Below are positions 50,047-57,875 of a stretch of 57,875 nucleotides of DNA, in pieces (within the stretch, counting starts at the first letter, position 1; the number at the start of each line of letters is the position of its first letter). The DNA comes from CAZXCK01 sp964639225 (GTDB lineage Bacteria > Chloroflexota > Anaerolineae > Aggregatilineales > Phototrophicaceae), in NCBI GenBank assembly GCA_964639225.1, contig CAZXCK010000015.1, positions 1-57,875 of the forward strand, in the 5' to 3' direction. The notes beneath the pieces are model-generated. The model was not told where the DNA came from. It searched no databases and was given only the letters and a program-made list of their open reading frames with translations. The position numbers and the translations under genes were made by a program.

Positions 50047-50174
50047 TCTATACATATGGCGGTATCAAAGTTGACCGCGCTGCCAGAGGGTGTTAGTCTA
50101 TTGGGCAGCACGGTGGGCGGGTTGACGCCGTTGGACGAGCGTGTAAAACGTAGACCATAAGAAGAAGCAGCGAT

Positions 50175-50714
50175 ATGATTGAAGTAGTAATAGACAGTAT
50201 CCGGGTAAGTCTGACATCGCAGCACCGTGTCGTCGTCCTCAAGGACTCCAACAGTGAACGCTATCTGCCGATCTGGATCGGCCCGTTTGAAGCAGACGCC
50301 ATCACCATCGAACTCCAGGAGATGCCGCCGCCGCCCCGTCCGATGACCCATGACCTGCTCAAATCGGTCATCCGCGAACTGGGCGGGCGCGTGGTTCATG
50401 TGCTGATTAACGACCTCAAGAACGACGTGTATTACGCGCGCATCGTGGTCGAGGTCAACGAGCGCCAGGTCGAGATCGACTCGCGTTCCAGCGATGCCAT
50501 CGCCCTGGCCGTGCGCGCCAAAGTGCCGATCTTCGTGGCCGAGATGGTCATGGAGAAGGCCGCCATCGAACCCGATGAGGATGTCGAACAGGACATTGTC
50601 GCCGGGGCGGACCAGCCCGCCGGTGCGGACAGCGTTGACGAGAGTAAGTTGAGCGCCTTCGCCGACTTCATCAACTCGCTGGACCTGGACCCGGACGACG
50701 ACGACGATAATTAA
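50175..50714 (+). CDS. Bifunctional nuclease (DUF151) family protein
   Basis: Encodes 179 residues from ATG 50175. The domain spans about residues 1-135: VLKDSNSERYLPIWIGPFEADAI (split here), MTHDLLKSVI, VHVLINDLKNDVYYARIVVE and RSSDAIALAVR are the hallmarks of the BFN/DUF151 family. Members have been reported as nucleases with RNase and DNase activity. The acidic C-terminus is outside the domain. It precedes dnaB by about 110 bases. Confidence 0.85.
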   Translation: MIEVVIDSIRVSLTSQHRVVVLKDSNSERYLPIWIGPFEADAITIELQEMPPPPRPMTHDLLKSVIRELGGRVVHVLINDLKNDVYYARIVVEVNERQVEIDSRSSDAIALAVRAKVPIFVAEMVMEKAAIEPDEDVEQDIVAGADQPAGADSVDESKLSAFADFINSLDLDPDDDDDN

Positions 50715-50769
50715 CCCTCTGCTCGCCGCCGGGCAGAGATGCTGGGCGGGCAGCATGTATGATTCTGCG

Positions 50770-50812
50770 ATAATACGGCGCTGCTTGGTTGTTCGGCGCG
50801 CCGTATTATTTG
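50770..50812 (+). terminator. 12-bp hairpin between BFN gene and dnaB
   Basis: ATAATACGGCGC (50770-50781) is perfectly complementary to GCGCCGTATTAT (50798-50809). It could be a terminator for the upstream gene, or a leader structure for dnaB; it overlaps the possible TTG start codon at 50789 but not the preferred ATG 50828. The following T run is short. Confidence 0.6.
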
Positions 50813-50827
50813 TCTGTGGACGGACCC

Positions 50828-52180
50828 ATGACATCTGATTTCTCGTTGACCAACCCGCCCTACAGCCAGGAAGCCGAAGAAGCCGTGATCGGGTCGGTCC
50901 TCATCAACCCGAACGCCTTCCTGACGGTTGCTGTTTTCCTGAAAGCTGAGGATTTTTACATCCGGCGCAACGCCATCGTGTGGGAAGCGATGCAGCGTCT
51001 CCACGAACGCCGCGACCCCATCGACAACCTCACGCTGGCCGAAGAACTGGAGAACATGAGCCTGCTCCACGAGATCGGCGGGCCGGCTTACCTGACGCAG
51101 CTCATCAACGTCACGCCCACCTCGTCCCATGCCGAGGTATACGGTCGCCTGGTGGAACGCGCCGCCCTGCGCCGCCGTATGCTGCGCACCGCCGACGAAA
51201 TCCGCGCCCTGGCCCTGGACGAAAACCAGTCCATCGAGTCGGTCGTCGCCGAGGCCGAAACGCGCCTGTTCGACGTGACCGATCGCCAGCTCAAGCGCGA
51301 ATTCATCAGCATGCCGGATGCCATCAACGAGTACTTCGACCGCATCGAATACCTGATGCAGAATCAGCATGTCTCGCTGGGCGTGCCGTCCGGCTTCCGC
51401 GACCTGGACGCCATGCTCGGCGGCTTTCAGAAATCCGACCTGCTCATCTTCGCCGGGCGGCCTGGTATGGGTAAAACATCGTTTTTGCTGTCGGCGGCGG
51501 TCAACGCGGCGCGGCTCGGCGGTCGGGTGGGCATCTTCACCATGGAGATGGGCCGCGACCAGCTTGTGCAGCGCATCATCTCCATGGAAACCGGCATCAG
51601 CTCACAGGATTTGCGCCTGGGCAAGCTGGGCCAGAAGGAATACGGGCGATTCGTCGAGGCTGCGGGGCGCGTCAGCCGTTTCCCGATTTTCATCGACGAC
51701 ACGCCGGCGCTCAACCCGATTCAGATGCGCACCAAAGTCCGCCGCCTGTCGCACGAGCATGGCGTCGATCTGATTATCGTCGATTACATGCAGTTGATGA
51801 ACGCCGGCGGCCAGTACCAGAACAACCGCGTCCAGGAGATCAGCTTCATCAGCCGTGCCCTCAAGGAACTGGCTCGCGAGCTGAATGTGCCTATGCTGTC
51901 GGCGGCGCAGCTTTCGCGCGCGGTCGAACAGCGCCAGGACAAACGCCCGGTGCTCAGTGATCTGAGAGAAAGTGGCTCGATCGAGCAGGACGCGGACATC
52001 GTCATGTTCCTGTACCGCGACAGCGTGTACAACGACGCTACCGAGTTCCCTAACCAGGCCGATGTTATTATCGCCAAGCACCGCAACGGGCCGACCGGTT
52101 CCGTCTCGCTGTACTTCGACCCGACCGTGACCAAATTCATGGACGCCGTCACGCGCAAGGTGGACCTGGGAGAACGCTGA
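50828..52180 (+). CDS. dnaB: Replicative DNA helicase DnaB
   Basis: Encodes 450 residues from ATG 50828 (a TTG 39 bases upstream is possible). The N-terminal domain with QEAEEAVIGSVLINPNAF (near residue 12) and the RecA-like motor with GRPGMGKTS (Walker A, near residue 217), MEMGRDQLVQR, DYMQLM (Walker B, near residue 320) and SDLRESGSIEQDADIVMFLYRD (split here) are all complete. It is the hexameric helicase that unwinds DNA at the replication fork. Followed after 1 base by the DnaD-like gene. Confidence 0.96.
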   Translation: MTSDFSLTNPPYSQEAEEAVIGSVLINPNAFLTVAVFLKAEDFYIRRNAIVWEAMQRLHERRDPIDNLTLAEELENMSLLHEIGGPAYLTQLINVTPTSSHAEVYGRLVERAALRRRMLRTADEIRALALDENQSIESVVAEAETRLFDVTDRQLKREFISMPDAINEYFDRIEYLMQNQHVSLGVPSGFRDLDAMLGGFQKSDLLIFAGRPGMGKTSFLLSAAVNAARLGGRVGIFTMEMGRDQLVQRIISMETGISSQDLRLGKLGQKEYGRFVEAAGRVSRFPIFIDDTPALNPIQMRTKVRRLSHEHGVDLIIVDYMQLMNAGGQYQNNRVQEISFISRALKELARELNVPMLSAAQLSRAVEQRQDKRPVLSDLRESGSIEQDADIVMFLYRDSVYNDATEFPNQADVIIAKHRNGPTGSVSLYFDPTVTKFMDAVTRKVDLGER

Positions 52181-52181
52181 T

Positions 52182-52895
52182 ATGGGCAGCAGGCCGCGTA
52201 AGTTCGCCGGCTTCGCGCCGGGCAAATTCAACATGACGCCGGTCCCGGCGCCGTTTTTCACCGAGCTGCTGCCGCTGGTGGACGATCTGGCCGAGTTGAA
52301 GGTGCTGCTGTTCTGCATGTACGCCCTGCCGCAGAAAGAGGGCGAGTATCCTTACCTGCGCCGGGCTGATTTTTCTGGCAGCGCCGAGCTGATGCGCGGG
52401 CTGGTCGCTGCCCGCCCGGACGCTGATGCCGAGGCTACACTCGATGATGCGCTGGCGCGGGCCGTGCAGCGCGCCGCGCTGCTGAGCGCCGATGTCGTTC
52501 ACAACGCGGAACCGCTGACGCTGTACTTTATCAACTCCGCGCGCGGACGCCGCGCCGTCGATCAGGTGCGGGCCGGGCGCTGGAAGCCAGGCGACCTCAA
52601 CAACCCGGTCGAGATTCTGCCGGAGCGCCCCGGTATTTATGAGCTGTACGAGGCCAACATCGGCCTGCTGACGCCCATGATCGCCGACGAACTCAAAGAC
52701 ATGGAGCAGGAGTTCCCGCTGCGCTGGATCGAGGAAGCCATCCGCGAGGCCGTGTATTACAACAAGCGCAGCCTGCGCTACATCCGGGCCATCCTGGAGC
52801 GCTGGCGCGACGAGGAGCGTGACGGTAAGCAGGCAGGTGAGGATGATGGCAAACGCTTCATTTCGGGGGAATATGGAAGATTCATCAATCACTAA
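52182..52895 (+). CDS. DnaD-domain replication initiation protein
   Basis: Encodes 237 residues. The C-terminal half shows the DnaD pattern: YEANIGLLTPMIADELKDM (from about residue 160), then WIEEAIREAVYYNKRSLRYI and ILERWRDE, the helical signature of DnaD/DnaB proteins of Firmicutes that help load the helicase. The N-terminal half is winged-helix-like by composition. Position immediately after dnaB and before the loader-like gene supports this. Its last bases overlap the next gene by 23 bases. Confidence 0.82.
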   Translation: MGSRPRKFAGFAPGKFNMTPVPAPFFTELLPLVDDLAELKVLLFCMYALPQKEGEYPYLRRADFSGSAELMRGLVAARPDADAEATLDDALARAVQRAALLSADVVHNAEPLTLYFINSARGRRAVDQVRAGRWKPGDLNNPVEILPERPGIYELYEANIGLLTPMIADELKDMEQEFPLRWIEEAIREAVYYNKRSLRYIRAILERWRDEERDGKQAGEDDGKRFISGEYGRFINH

Positions 52896-54198
52896 CAACG
52901 GCGGACCGTGCCCCATCTGCGGCCAGGAGTCGATCTGCGGCGGGCTGGGCGTCATCCGTTACGATGTGCCGGTCGGTGATCCGCGCTTCGGCAAACTGTT
53001 TCGCTGCCCCAACAACACCGCCGATCAGGACGCTACCTGGCAGGAGCGCCTGCGCTCCATCAGTAACCTGGACGCCTTTGCTGACAAGACGTTTAATACG
53101 TTTGACACAGAGGCTCCCATGCACAGTGACAATGAACTCAGATCACTGCGACACGCGCTGACGACTGCTGAGAGATTTGCCGCTGAACCCAATGGTTGGT
53201 TGTTGTTTGAGGGAAGATATGGCTGCGGCAAGACACATCTGGCCGCCGCTATTGGCAACCATCGGTTAGCATTGGGCGACTCCGTGTTGTTCATCACTGT
53301 GCCTGATTTGCTCGACCATCTGCGCGCCTCTTACGGGCCGTCATCCGAGCTGGGCTACGACGACACCTTTGACCGCGTGCGTCAGGCTCCGCTGCTGATT
53401 CTGGACGACCTGGGTGTAGAAAACCCCAGTTCATGGGCGCAGGAAAAACTGTTCCAGCTATTCAACTATCGCTATACGCATCGCCTGCCAACGGTCGTCA
53501 CCACCAACGCCGACATCGACCGGCTGGACGGGCGTATCCGCAGCCGTTTACTGGATATCACTCTGAGTCACCGGGTCCACATCACCGCACCGGACTTCCG
53601 ATCACTGGTTGATAACGAACTTCGGCAAGTTGAAACCAACCTTCATCTCTATGAAAGCATGAGATTTGAAACTTTTGATGTATACAACTATGTTCTTCCA
53701 GAGGAGCAGAAAAGCCTGGATAAAGTAATGCGGGTTTCTTACAATTACGCTGAGGATCCACAGGGCTGGTTGCTGCTGACAGGACCACATGGCAGCGGCA
53801 AAACCCATCTGGCGGCGGCCATTGCTCAGTTCCGCCGTGATCGGGGGGATGATGTGTTGTTTCTTACTATACCCGATCTACTGGACTATTTGCGGGCTTC
53901 ATATGGACCATCTTCTGAGATGGGTTATGACGGTACTTTCAATCGAATGCGCAAAGCTCCCCTGTTAGTAATCGATGATCTCGGTACCGAAAATGCCACA
54001 CCCTGGGCGAAGGAGAAGCTGTATCAGCTAGTCGATTTTCGCTATGTGGCTCAACTGCCCACCGTAATTACAACAGCTAAGGAATTGGAGAAAATCGACG
54101 AGCGCATTCGCGTGCGTTTGCTCGATGGGCGACGCTGTATCATGTATAACATTACAGCGCCTGCTTATGTTCTGCGCCGCCGTCGCGGGCAGCGCTGA
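52873..54198 (+). CDS. Helicase-loader-like protein with two tandem AAA+ domains
   Basis: Encodes 441 residues; GGGGGAAT precedes ATG 52873, overlapping the DnaD-like gene. A zinc-type N-terminus has C13, C16, C22 and C45. Two AAA+ domains follow with an exact spacing of 190 residues: Walker A GRYGCGKTH (114-122) and GPHGSGKTH (304-312), Walker B LLILDDLG (175-182 region) and LLVIDDLG, plus LRASYGPSSELGYD and LRASYGPSSEMGYD. DnaC/DnaI loaders have one AAA+ domain and about 240-310 residues. This is an internal duplication. It may load DnaB as a pseudo-dimer on one chain. Confidence 0.9.
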   Translation: MEDSSITNNGGPCPICGQESICGGLGVIRYDVPVGDPRFGKLFRCPNNTADQDATWQERLRSISNLDAFADKTFNTFDTEAPMHSDNELRSLRHALTTAERFAAEPNGWLLFEGRYGCGKTHLAAAIGNHRLALGDSVLFITVPDLLDHLRASYGPSSELGYDDTFDRVRQAPLLILDDLGVENPSSWAQEKLFQLFNYRYTHRLPTVVTTNADIDRLDGRIRSRLLDITLSHRVHITAPDFRSLVDNELRQVETNLHLYESMRFETFDVYNYVLPEEQKSLDKVMRVSYNYAEDPQGWLLLTGPHGSGKTHLAAAIAQFRRDRGDDVLFLTIPDLLDYLRASYGPSSEMGYDGTFNRMRKAPLLVIDDLGTENATPWAKEKLYQLVDFRYVAQLPTVITTAKELEKIDERIRVRLLDGRRCIMYNITAPAYVLRRRRGQR

Positions 54199-54214
54199 AC
54201 CGGAGACGCTGGCG

Positions 54215-55072
54215 ATGGCCATCGACGACTCCCTGACGCTGACCGCTTATGCGCCGTGCTACCGGCGGCAGGTGCTGGACCTGCTCTACTACTGCAACCG
54301 GGTGCAGACTCACCTGGACTGGTGCGAAGTCAGCTACTGGCTCGACAGCCCGGAAGCGGTCATCCGGTTGGCGTGGTCCAACGGGCGTATGGTGGGCGTC
54401 ATGGCGGCGACGGTGCCGCTGCAGGGGTATTCCTGGCTGCGGGTCATCGGCCTGGAGGACGCCCAGCCGGCTCGCTCGATCCTGCTGCTGCTGTGGGATT
54501 CGCTGGCGCAGGCGCTGCGCGCACACGGCGGCGAGGCGGCGGCGCTGCTGGTCATCGACGCCTGGCTTAAGGAATATGTCTCGCTGCTGGGTTTTGCCTA
54601 TTTCGAAGAGATCATCACGCTGCGCCGCAGCCGCTACCGGCTGCCCGCGCCGCGCACGTCACGGGTAATGCTGCGCGACTGCCGCCCGGATGACCTGCCG
54701 CGCCTCGTCAGCGTGGACCAGACGGCCTTCAGCCCGCCCTGGCAGATGTCCGCCATCGAACTGGAACAGGCGCAGCAGATCGCGGCGCTGTGTACCGTCG
54801 CCGAGCACGGCGGCCAGATCGTCGGCTACCAACTCAGCACCGCCCACCATCAGGCGGGGCATCTGGCGCGGCTGGCGGTGCTGCCACATGTACAGGGGCA
54901 GGGCATCGGCGCGGCGCTGGTCGACGATCTCATCCGCCGGTTCTGGCAGCGCGGGGTGCGCAGCATCACGGTCAACACCCAGGCCAGCAACTTACACTCG
55001 CAGCGACTTTACCGCCGCTATGATTTCCAGCGCAATCATTACGATCTTCAGGTGTGGCTGGCCCGGCTGTAG
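54215..55072 (+). CDS. GNAT-family acetyltransferase (RimI-like)
   Basis: Encodes 285 residues from ATG 54215 (GGAG ten bases ahead); a longer frame that starts inside the loader gene is unlikely. The C-terminal domain (about residues 140-285) has LARLAVLPHVQGQGIGAALVDDLI, the acetyl-CoA-binding motif with Q/RGxGxG/A, and SQRLYRRYDF. The N-terminal part (about 1-135) is a degenerate second GNAT-like fold. It probably acetylates an amine on a protein or small molecule. Confidence 0.82.
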   Translation: MAIDDSLTLTAYAPCYRRQVLDLLYYCNRVQTHLDWCEVSYWLDSPEAVIRLAWSNGRMVGVMAATVPLQGYSWLRVIGLEDAQPARSILLLLWDSLAQALRAHGGEAAALLVIDAWLKEYVSLLGFAYFEEIITLRRSRYRLPAPRTSRVMLRDCRPDDLPRLVSVDQTAFSPPWQMSAIELEQAQQIAALCTVAEHGGQIVGYQLSTAHHQAGHLARLAVLPHVQGQGIGAALVDDLIRRFWQRGVRSITVNTQASNLHSQRLYRRYDFQRNHYDLQVWLARL

Positions 55073-55139
55073 CCGGTTACAATCGACGCTGCGCGCTGCG
55101 CACAACACACGACAAGCTCCCAACACGGAAGGCATTTCC

Positions 55140-56189
55140 ATGTTTAACATCTACCGGCAGGACGACGCCCGCGCCGACTCGCTGGCCGGGCGCACAGTGG
55201 GCGTGGTGGGTTACGGCAAAACCGGTCGCTCGCTGGCGCTGAACCTGCGCGACAGCGGCGTGCGCGTGATCGCCGGCGTGCTGGAAAGCGCCCCGGAACT
55301 GACGCTCTCGCCGCATGACGACGCCCAGCCCGATCCGCTGGCCAACGGCGCGCTCGCCGAGGCCGACGGCTTCGACACCATACCGGTCGAGGCGGTCACC
55401 CGGCAGGCGAACATCATCCTGCTCACCCTGCCCGACGAACGCATGATCGACGTATATATCAAACACATTTCGCCGCACTTAACCAGCGGCCACGCGCTGA
55501 TCTTCACCAGCGCCTATAACGTCATCTTTGGCTACATCGAGCCGCCGCCGTTCATCGACGTGGGCATCGTCGCGCCGCGCATGGCCGGCGACCAACTGCG
55601 CCAGCGCTATCTCAGCGGGGCCGGTTTCTACAGCTATATCGCCATGTGGCAGGACGCCAGCCGCAGCGCCTGGGAACTGGTGCTGGGCGTGGCCGGAGCC
55701 ATTGGCTCGCTGCGCGCCGGCGCGGTCGAAATCAGCGCGGAGCAGGAAGCGCAGCTCAGTCTGTTTGTGCAGCAGGCGCTGGTCCCCGTGCTGTACCACG
55801 CCATGACGACCGCCGCCAATCTTCTGATGCGCGAGGGCTACCTGCCGTCGGCGGCCCTCACCGACCTGTACCTGGGCGGCAAATTCAACGATTTCGTTCA
55901 CCGGGCCGCCAGCCAGGGGCTGCTGATGGCCCTGCAGGACATGCCGCTGACGGCGCAGTACGGCTCGCTAAGCCGCCTGGAGCGCTTCAGCGAGCTGAAG
56001 CTGGAACGCCTGATGGAGATCACCCTGGACGAAATCCGCCGGGGCGATTTCGCCCGCGAATGGGCCGAGGAATACGCCGACGGTCACCCGCGCCTCGACA
56101 AGCTGATGCAGCACCAGACCACGCTCGACCTGTGGGATTGGGAGCAGCAGACGCTGGACGGATTCAACTTCGGTGACGACGGCGAGTAA
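55140..56189 (+). CDS. Divergent ketol-acid reductoisomerase-like protein
   Basis: Encodes 349 residues from ATG 55140. The N-terminal Rossmann part has VVGYGKTGRSLALNLRDSGV (G24, G26, G29) and a late IIEPPPFIDVGIVAPRM-type block (near residue 132), as in IlvC. But where active enzymes have HGFNI and the metal-ligand block TDLFGEQ, this one reads TSAYNV (near residue 123) and EISAEQEAQLSLF (near residue 197). So key catalytic His and metal ligands appear to be missing. It may be a paralogue with another role. Confidence 0.72.
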   Translation: MFNIYRQDDARADSLAGRTVGVVGYGKTGRSLALNLRDSGVRVIAGVLESAPELTLSPHDDAQPDPLANGALAEADGFDTIPVEAVTRQANIILLTLPDERMIDVYIKHISPHLTSGHALIFTSAYNVIFGYIEPPPFIDVGIVAPRMAGDQLRQRYLSGAGFYSYIAMWQDASRSAWELVLGVAGAIGSLRAGAVEISAEQEAQLSLFVQQALVPVLYHAMTTAANLLMREGYLPSAALTDLYLGGKFNDFVHRAASQGLLMALQDMPLTAQYGSLSRLERFSELKLERLMEITLDEIRRGDFAREWAEEYADGHPRLDKLMQHQTTLDLWDWEQQTLDGFNFGDDGE

Positions 56190-56263
56190 TGTTAAGCTCT
56201 CCACCAGAGAACTCATGCTAAGATGAGAAAAATCATGGCATAACTCTGGAGGTACGGCGAGGC

Positions 56264-57112
56264 ATGGCCGACACGAACACCATCGAAAAGCTGATCCGCT
56301 TTCTGGAACACGAGAACCACGATCAGCAGCAAACGGCTGTCATTGAACTCATTGAGATTGGCAAGCCCGCTGTCCAACCTTTGATTCACACGCTTAAACA
56401 TGGGCGGTCACGCGCGCGCTATCTGGCCGCGTGGGCGCTGGGCGAGATTGGCGACGAACGTGCCGTTCTGCCGCTGATCGACGCTCTGCACGACGATAAC
56501 ACCGAGGTCGAGGAGTGGGCCGCCAAAGCCCTGGGCGAAATCGGTGATGAGCGCGCTATTATACCGCTGGTCAACGCGCTTAAAGACAACAAAGCCTCGA
56601 CACGGCGCAACGCTGCTTCAGCGCTGGGCTGGATCGGCGACGATCGCGGTGTCGAGCCGCTCATCGCCGCCCTGGATGACAAAGACCCCGGCGTAGTCGG
56701 CAGCGTCGCCGCCGCCCTGGGCAACATCGGCGACAAAGTGGCGACCCGTCCGCTGCTGCCGCTGTTGAGCCACAAAGACGAATGGGTGCGCATTCGTGCG
56801 GCCAAGTCGCTGGGCAAAATGGCCGACTTCAACGCCACCCATCCCCTCATCGCTGCGCTTCAGGACGAAAAAGAGTGGGTCCGCTATAACGTCGCCTGGT
56901 CCCTGGGGCAGATTCGTGATGGCAGCGCCTTCCAGCCGCTGGTCAACGCCCTCAAAGACAGCAGCGCCAACGTGCGCCGGGGCGTTGTCGAGGCCCTGGG
57001 CCGCTTCGGCGACCCGCGCGCCATCGAACCACTGGAAAGCACCCTGGCTACCGATCCCGACGAAGGGGTACGCCATGCCGTCCACGTGGCGCTGCAGCAG
57101 CTCGGTCACTGA
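56264..57112 (+). CDS. HEAT-repeat protein (PBS-lyase type)
   Basis: Encodes 282 residues. About eight HEAT repeats of about 31 residues fill the whole protein, each with a pattern like AAWALGEIGDERAVLPLIDAL. Such superhelical scaffolds bind proteins; in other bacteria they help attach bilins to phycobiliproteins or regulate partners. No phycobiliprotein genes are present. Starts after a GGAGG site; the second HEAT gene follows 38 bases on. Confidence 0.88.
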   Translation: MADTNTIEKLIRFLEHENHDQQQTAVIELIEIGKPAVQPLIHTLKHGRSRARYLAAWALGEIGDERAVLPLIDALHDDNTEVEEWAAKALGEIGDERAIIPLVNALKDNKASTRRNAASALGWIGDDRGVEPLIAALDDKDPGVVGSVAAALGNIGDKVATRPLLPLLSHKDEWVRIRAAKSLGKMADFNATHPLIAALQDEKEWVRYNVAWSLGQIRDGSAFQPLVNALKDSSANVRRGVVEALGRFGDPRAIEPLESTLATDPDEGVRHAVHVALQQLGH

Positions 57113-57150
57113 TCCTGCCAAACCGATTACACAGCAGTGAGGTAAACGCG

Positions 57151-57816
57151 GTGACTTCTCCACAACAGATTCAGACCTGGGTGTATACCCTAAGCCAGAC
57201 GGACCTCACGCAGGTTGAGGATGCAATAGACGGGCTGGTGAACGCTGGCAGTCCGGCGGTAGCGGCGCTCATCGACGCGCTGTACGACGGCGACGCGGTC
57301 ACCTGCGCCCGTGCCATCGAGACGCTGGGAGCCATCGGCGATGCGCAGGCGCTGGACCCCATCATCGGTGCTCTGGGCGACAGCGACGCTCAGGTGGTGC
57401 TGTCGGCCATCAACGCGCTGCGCCGTCTGGGCGATGTGCGGGCCGTCCCGGCACTGCTGCCGTTCCTGCGCCATGACGACATCTACGTGCATTTTTATAC
57501 CACGCTGGCCCTCAGCGAACTGCGCCACAGCGAAACGGTCGAGGCGCTGCTGGCGCTGCTCAACACCGACGATGCCAACGTGCGTCACGGTTGTGTGGTG
57601 GCGCTGGGCCGTCAGGGTGACCCGCGCGCCATCCAGCCTATCATCGACCGGCTGGACGATGACGACGAACGCATCCGTTACAGCGCGGCCTACGCCCTCG
57701 GCGAACTGGCCGCGCCCGGCGATGACACGGTGCTGACCGCTCTGCGTCTGCTGCTGGACGATGCCGACCCCAACGTGCGCAAATCGACCAAAGAGGCGCT
57801 CGAAAAGCTGGTGTGA
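57151..57816 (+). CDS. HEAT-repeat protein, second copy
   Basis: Encodes 221 residues from GTG 57151, preceded by a GAGG site. Six or seven HEAT repeats with IETLGAIGDAQALDPIIGAL and VVALGRQGDPRAIQPIIDRL. A close relative of the gene just upstream, but not identical. A scaffold or partner protein role is likely. The two genes probably form one operon with the downstream gene. Confidence 0.85.
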   Translation: MTSPQQIQTWVYTLSQTDLTQVEDAIDGLVNAGSPAVAALIDALYDGDAVTCARAIETLGAIGDAQALDPIIGALGDSDAQVVLSAINALRRLGDVRAVPALLPFLRHDDIYVHFYTTLALSELRHSETVEALLALLNTDDANVRHGCVVALGRQGDPRAIQPIIDRLDDDDERIRYSAAYALGELAAPGDDTVLTALRLLLDDADPNVRKSTKEALEKLV

Positions 57817-57825
57817 TAATTGACG

Positions 57826-57875
57826 ATGACCGACTCCCCGTCTGGCGGCGGGCTGCTGACCACGTATCTGGAAAT
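57826..57875 (+). CDS. Start of a further gene, cut by the window end
   Basis: ATG 57826 opens a frame (MTDSPSGGGLLTTYLE) 10 bases after the second HEAT gene, with no stop before the window ends. Too short to identify. Confidence 0.45.
   Translation, partial: MTDSPSGGGLLTTYLE

Overview
The window is GC-rich chromosomal DNA and looks like a member of the Chloroflexota, probably Anaerolineae-like. This is an inference from gene content: a GlmL-like ASKHA protein beside a DUF6754 protein, long TPT-rich linkers with SH3 domains, acidic tails with PDWL motifs, LysM-glycosidase and HEAT-repeat proteins, and a dnaB-dnaD-dnaC-like primosome cluster. A 100-base run of N (2009-2108) marks an assembly gap, so this is a draft scaffold.

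Layout. (1) 90-3350: five tightly packed genes that look like the distal end of a phage tail module (tail proteins, fibre-like protein, small holin-like membrane protein), closed by a terminator. (2) 3441-5181: a promoter, a structured leader or small RNA ending in a terminator hairpin, then a four-S1-domain protein. (3) 5272-15079: eight co-directional, nearly gapless genes forming a cell-envelope cluster. It holds a DUF6754 protein, two polytopic membrane proteins, a giant acidic SH3 protein with PDWL repeats, an actin-fold GlmL-like protein, its partner, and a membrane protein ending in an LPDTG-like signal. This is my main candidate for an undescribed system. (4) 15353-17717: two secreted surface proteins sharing an almost identical 3' end. 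(5) 17864-24971: a mixed group including a phosphatase, a TIM-barrel protein, a CrtC/AttH-like protein, a LysM glycosidase, a pentapeptide protein and a quinone oxidoreductase.

(6) 26295-26904: an A/T-rich gene-free stretch with DnaA-box-like sites and many TTGGGATAA-type motifs, a candidate replication origin. (7) 26905-31397: a minus-strand group with a DUF4013 protein, a thioredoxin-like protein, a beta-propeller protein, and a TIGR03943/permease pair. (8) 31612-35536: holA, small membrane proteins, a mobile MITE-like element, a quinone reductase, a zinc-finger protein and tRNA-Gly(GCC). (9) 35790-39039: an Flp-type prepilin-like protein and envelope proteins. (10) 39049-49261: a metallophosphoesterase, a histidine kinase, an SppA-like protease, a LarA-like racemase, an aminotransferase, an unknown and an amidohydrolase. 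(11) 49350-57875: a second MITE copy, acpS, a bifunctional nuclease, then dnaB, a DnaD-like gene and a helicase-loader-like gene with two tandem AAA+ domains, followed by an acetyltransferase, a divergent IlvC-like protein, two HEAT-repeat genes and the start of one more gene.

How they work together. The DnaB, DnaD-like and loader genes form a replication-initiation operon, with holA elsewhere in the window. The envelope cluster is probably one complex: its ASKHA ATPase sits between membrane proteins with long acidic cytosolic tails, reminiscent of PilM docking on membrane partners. No CRISPR array, rRNA, integrase or complete IS element was seen.
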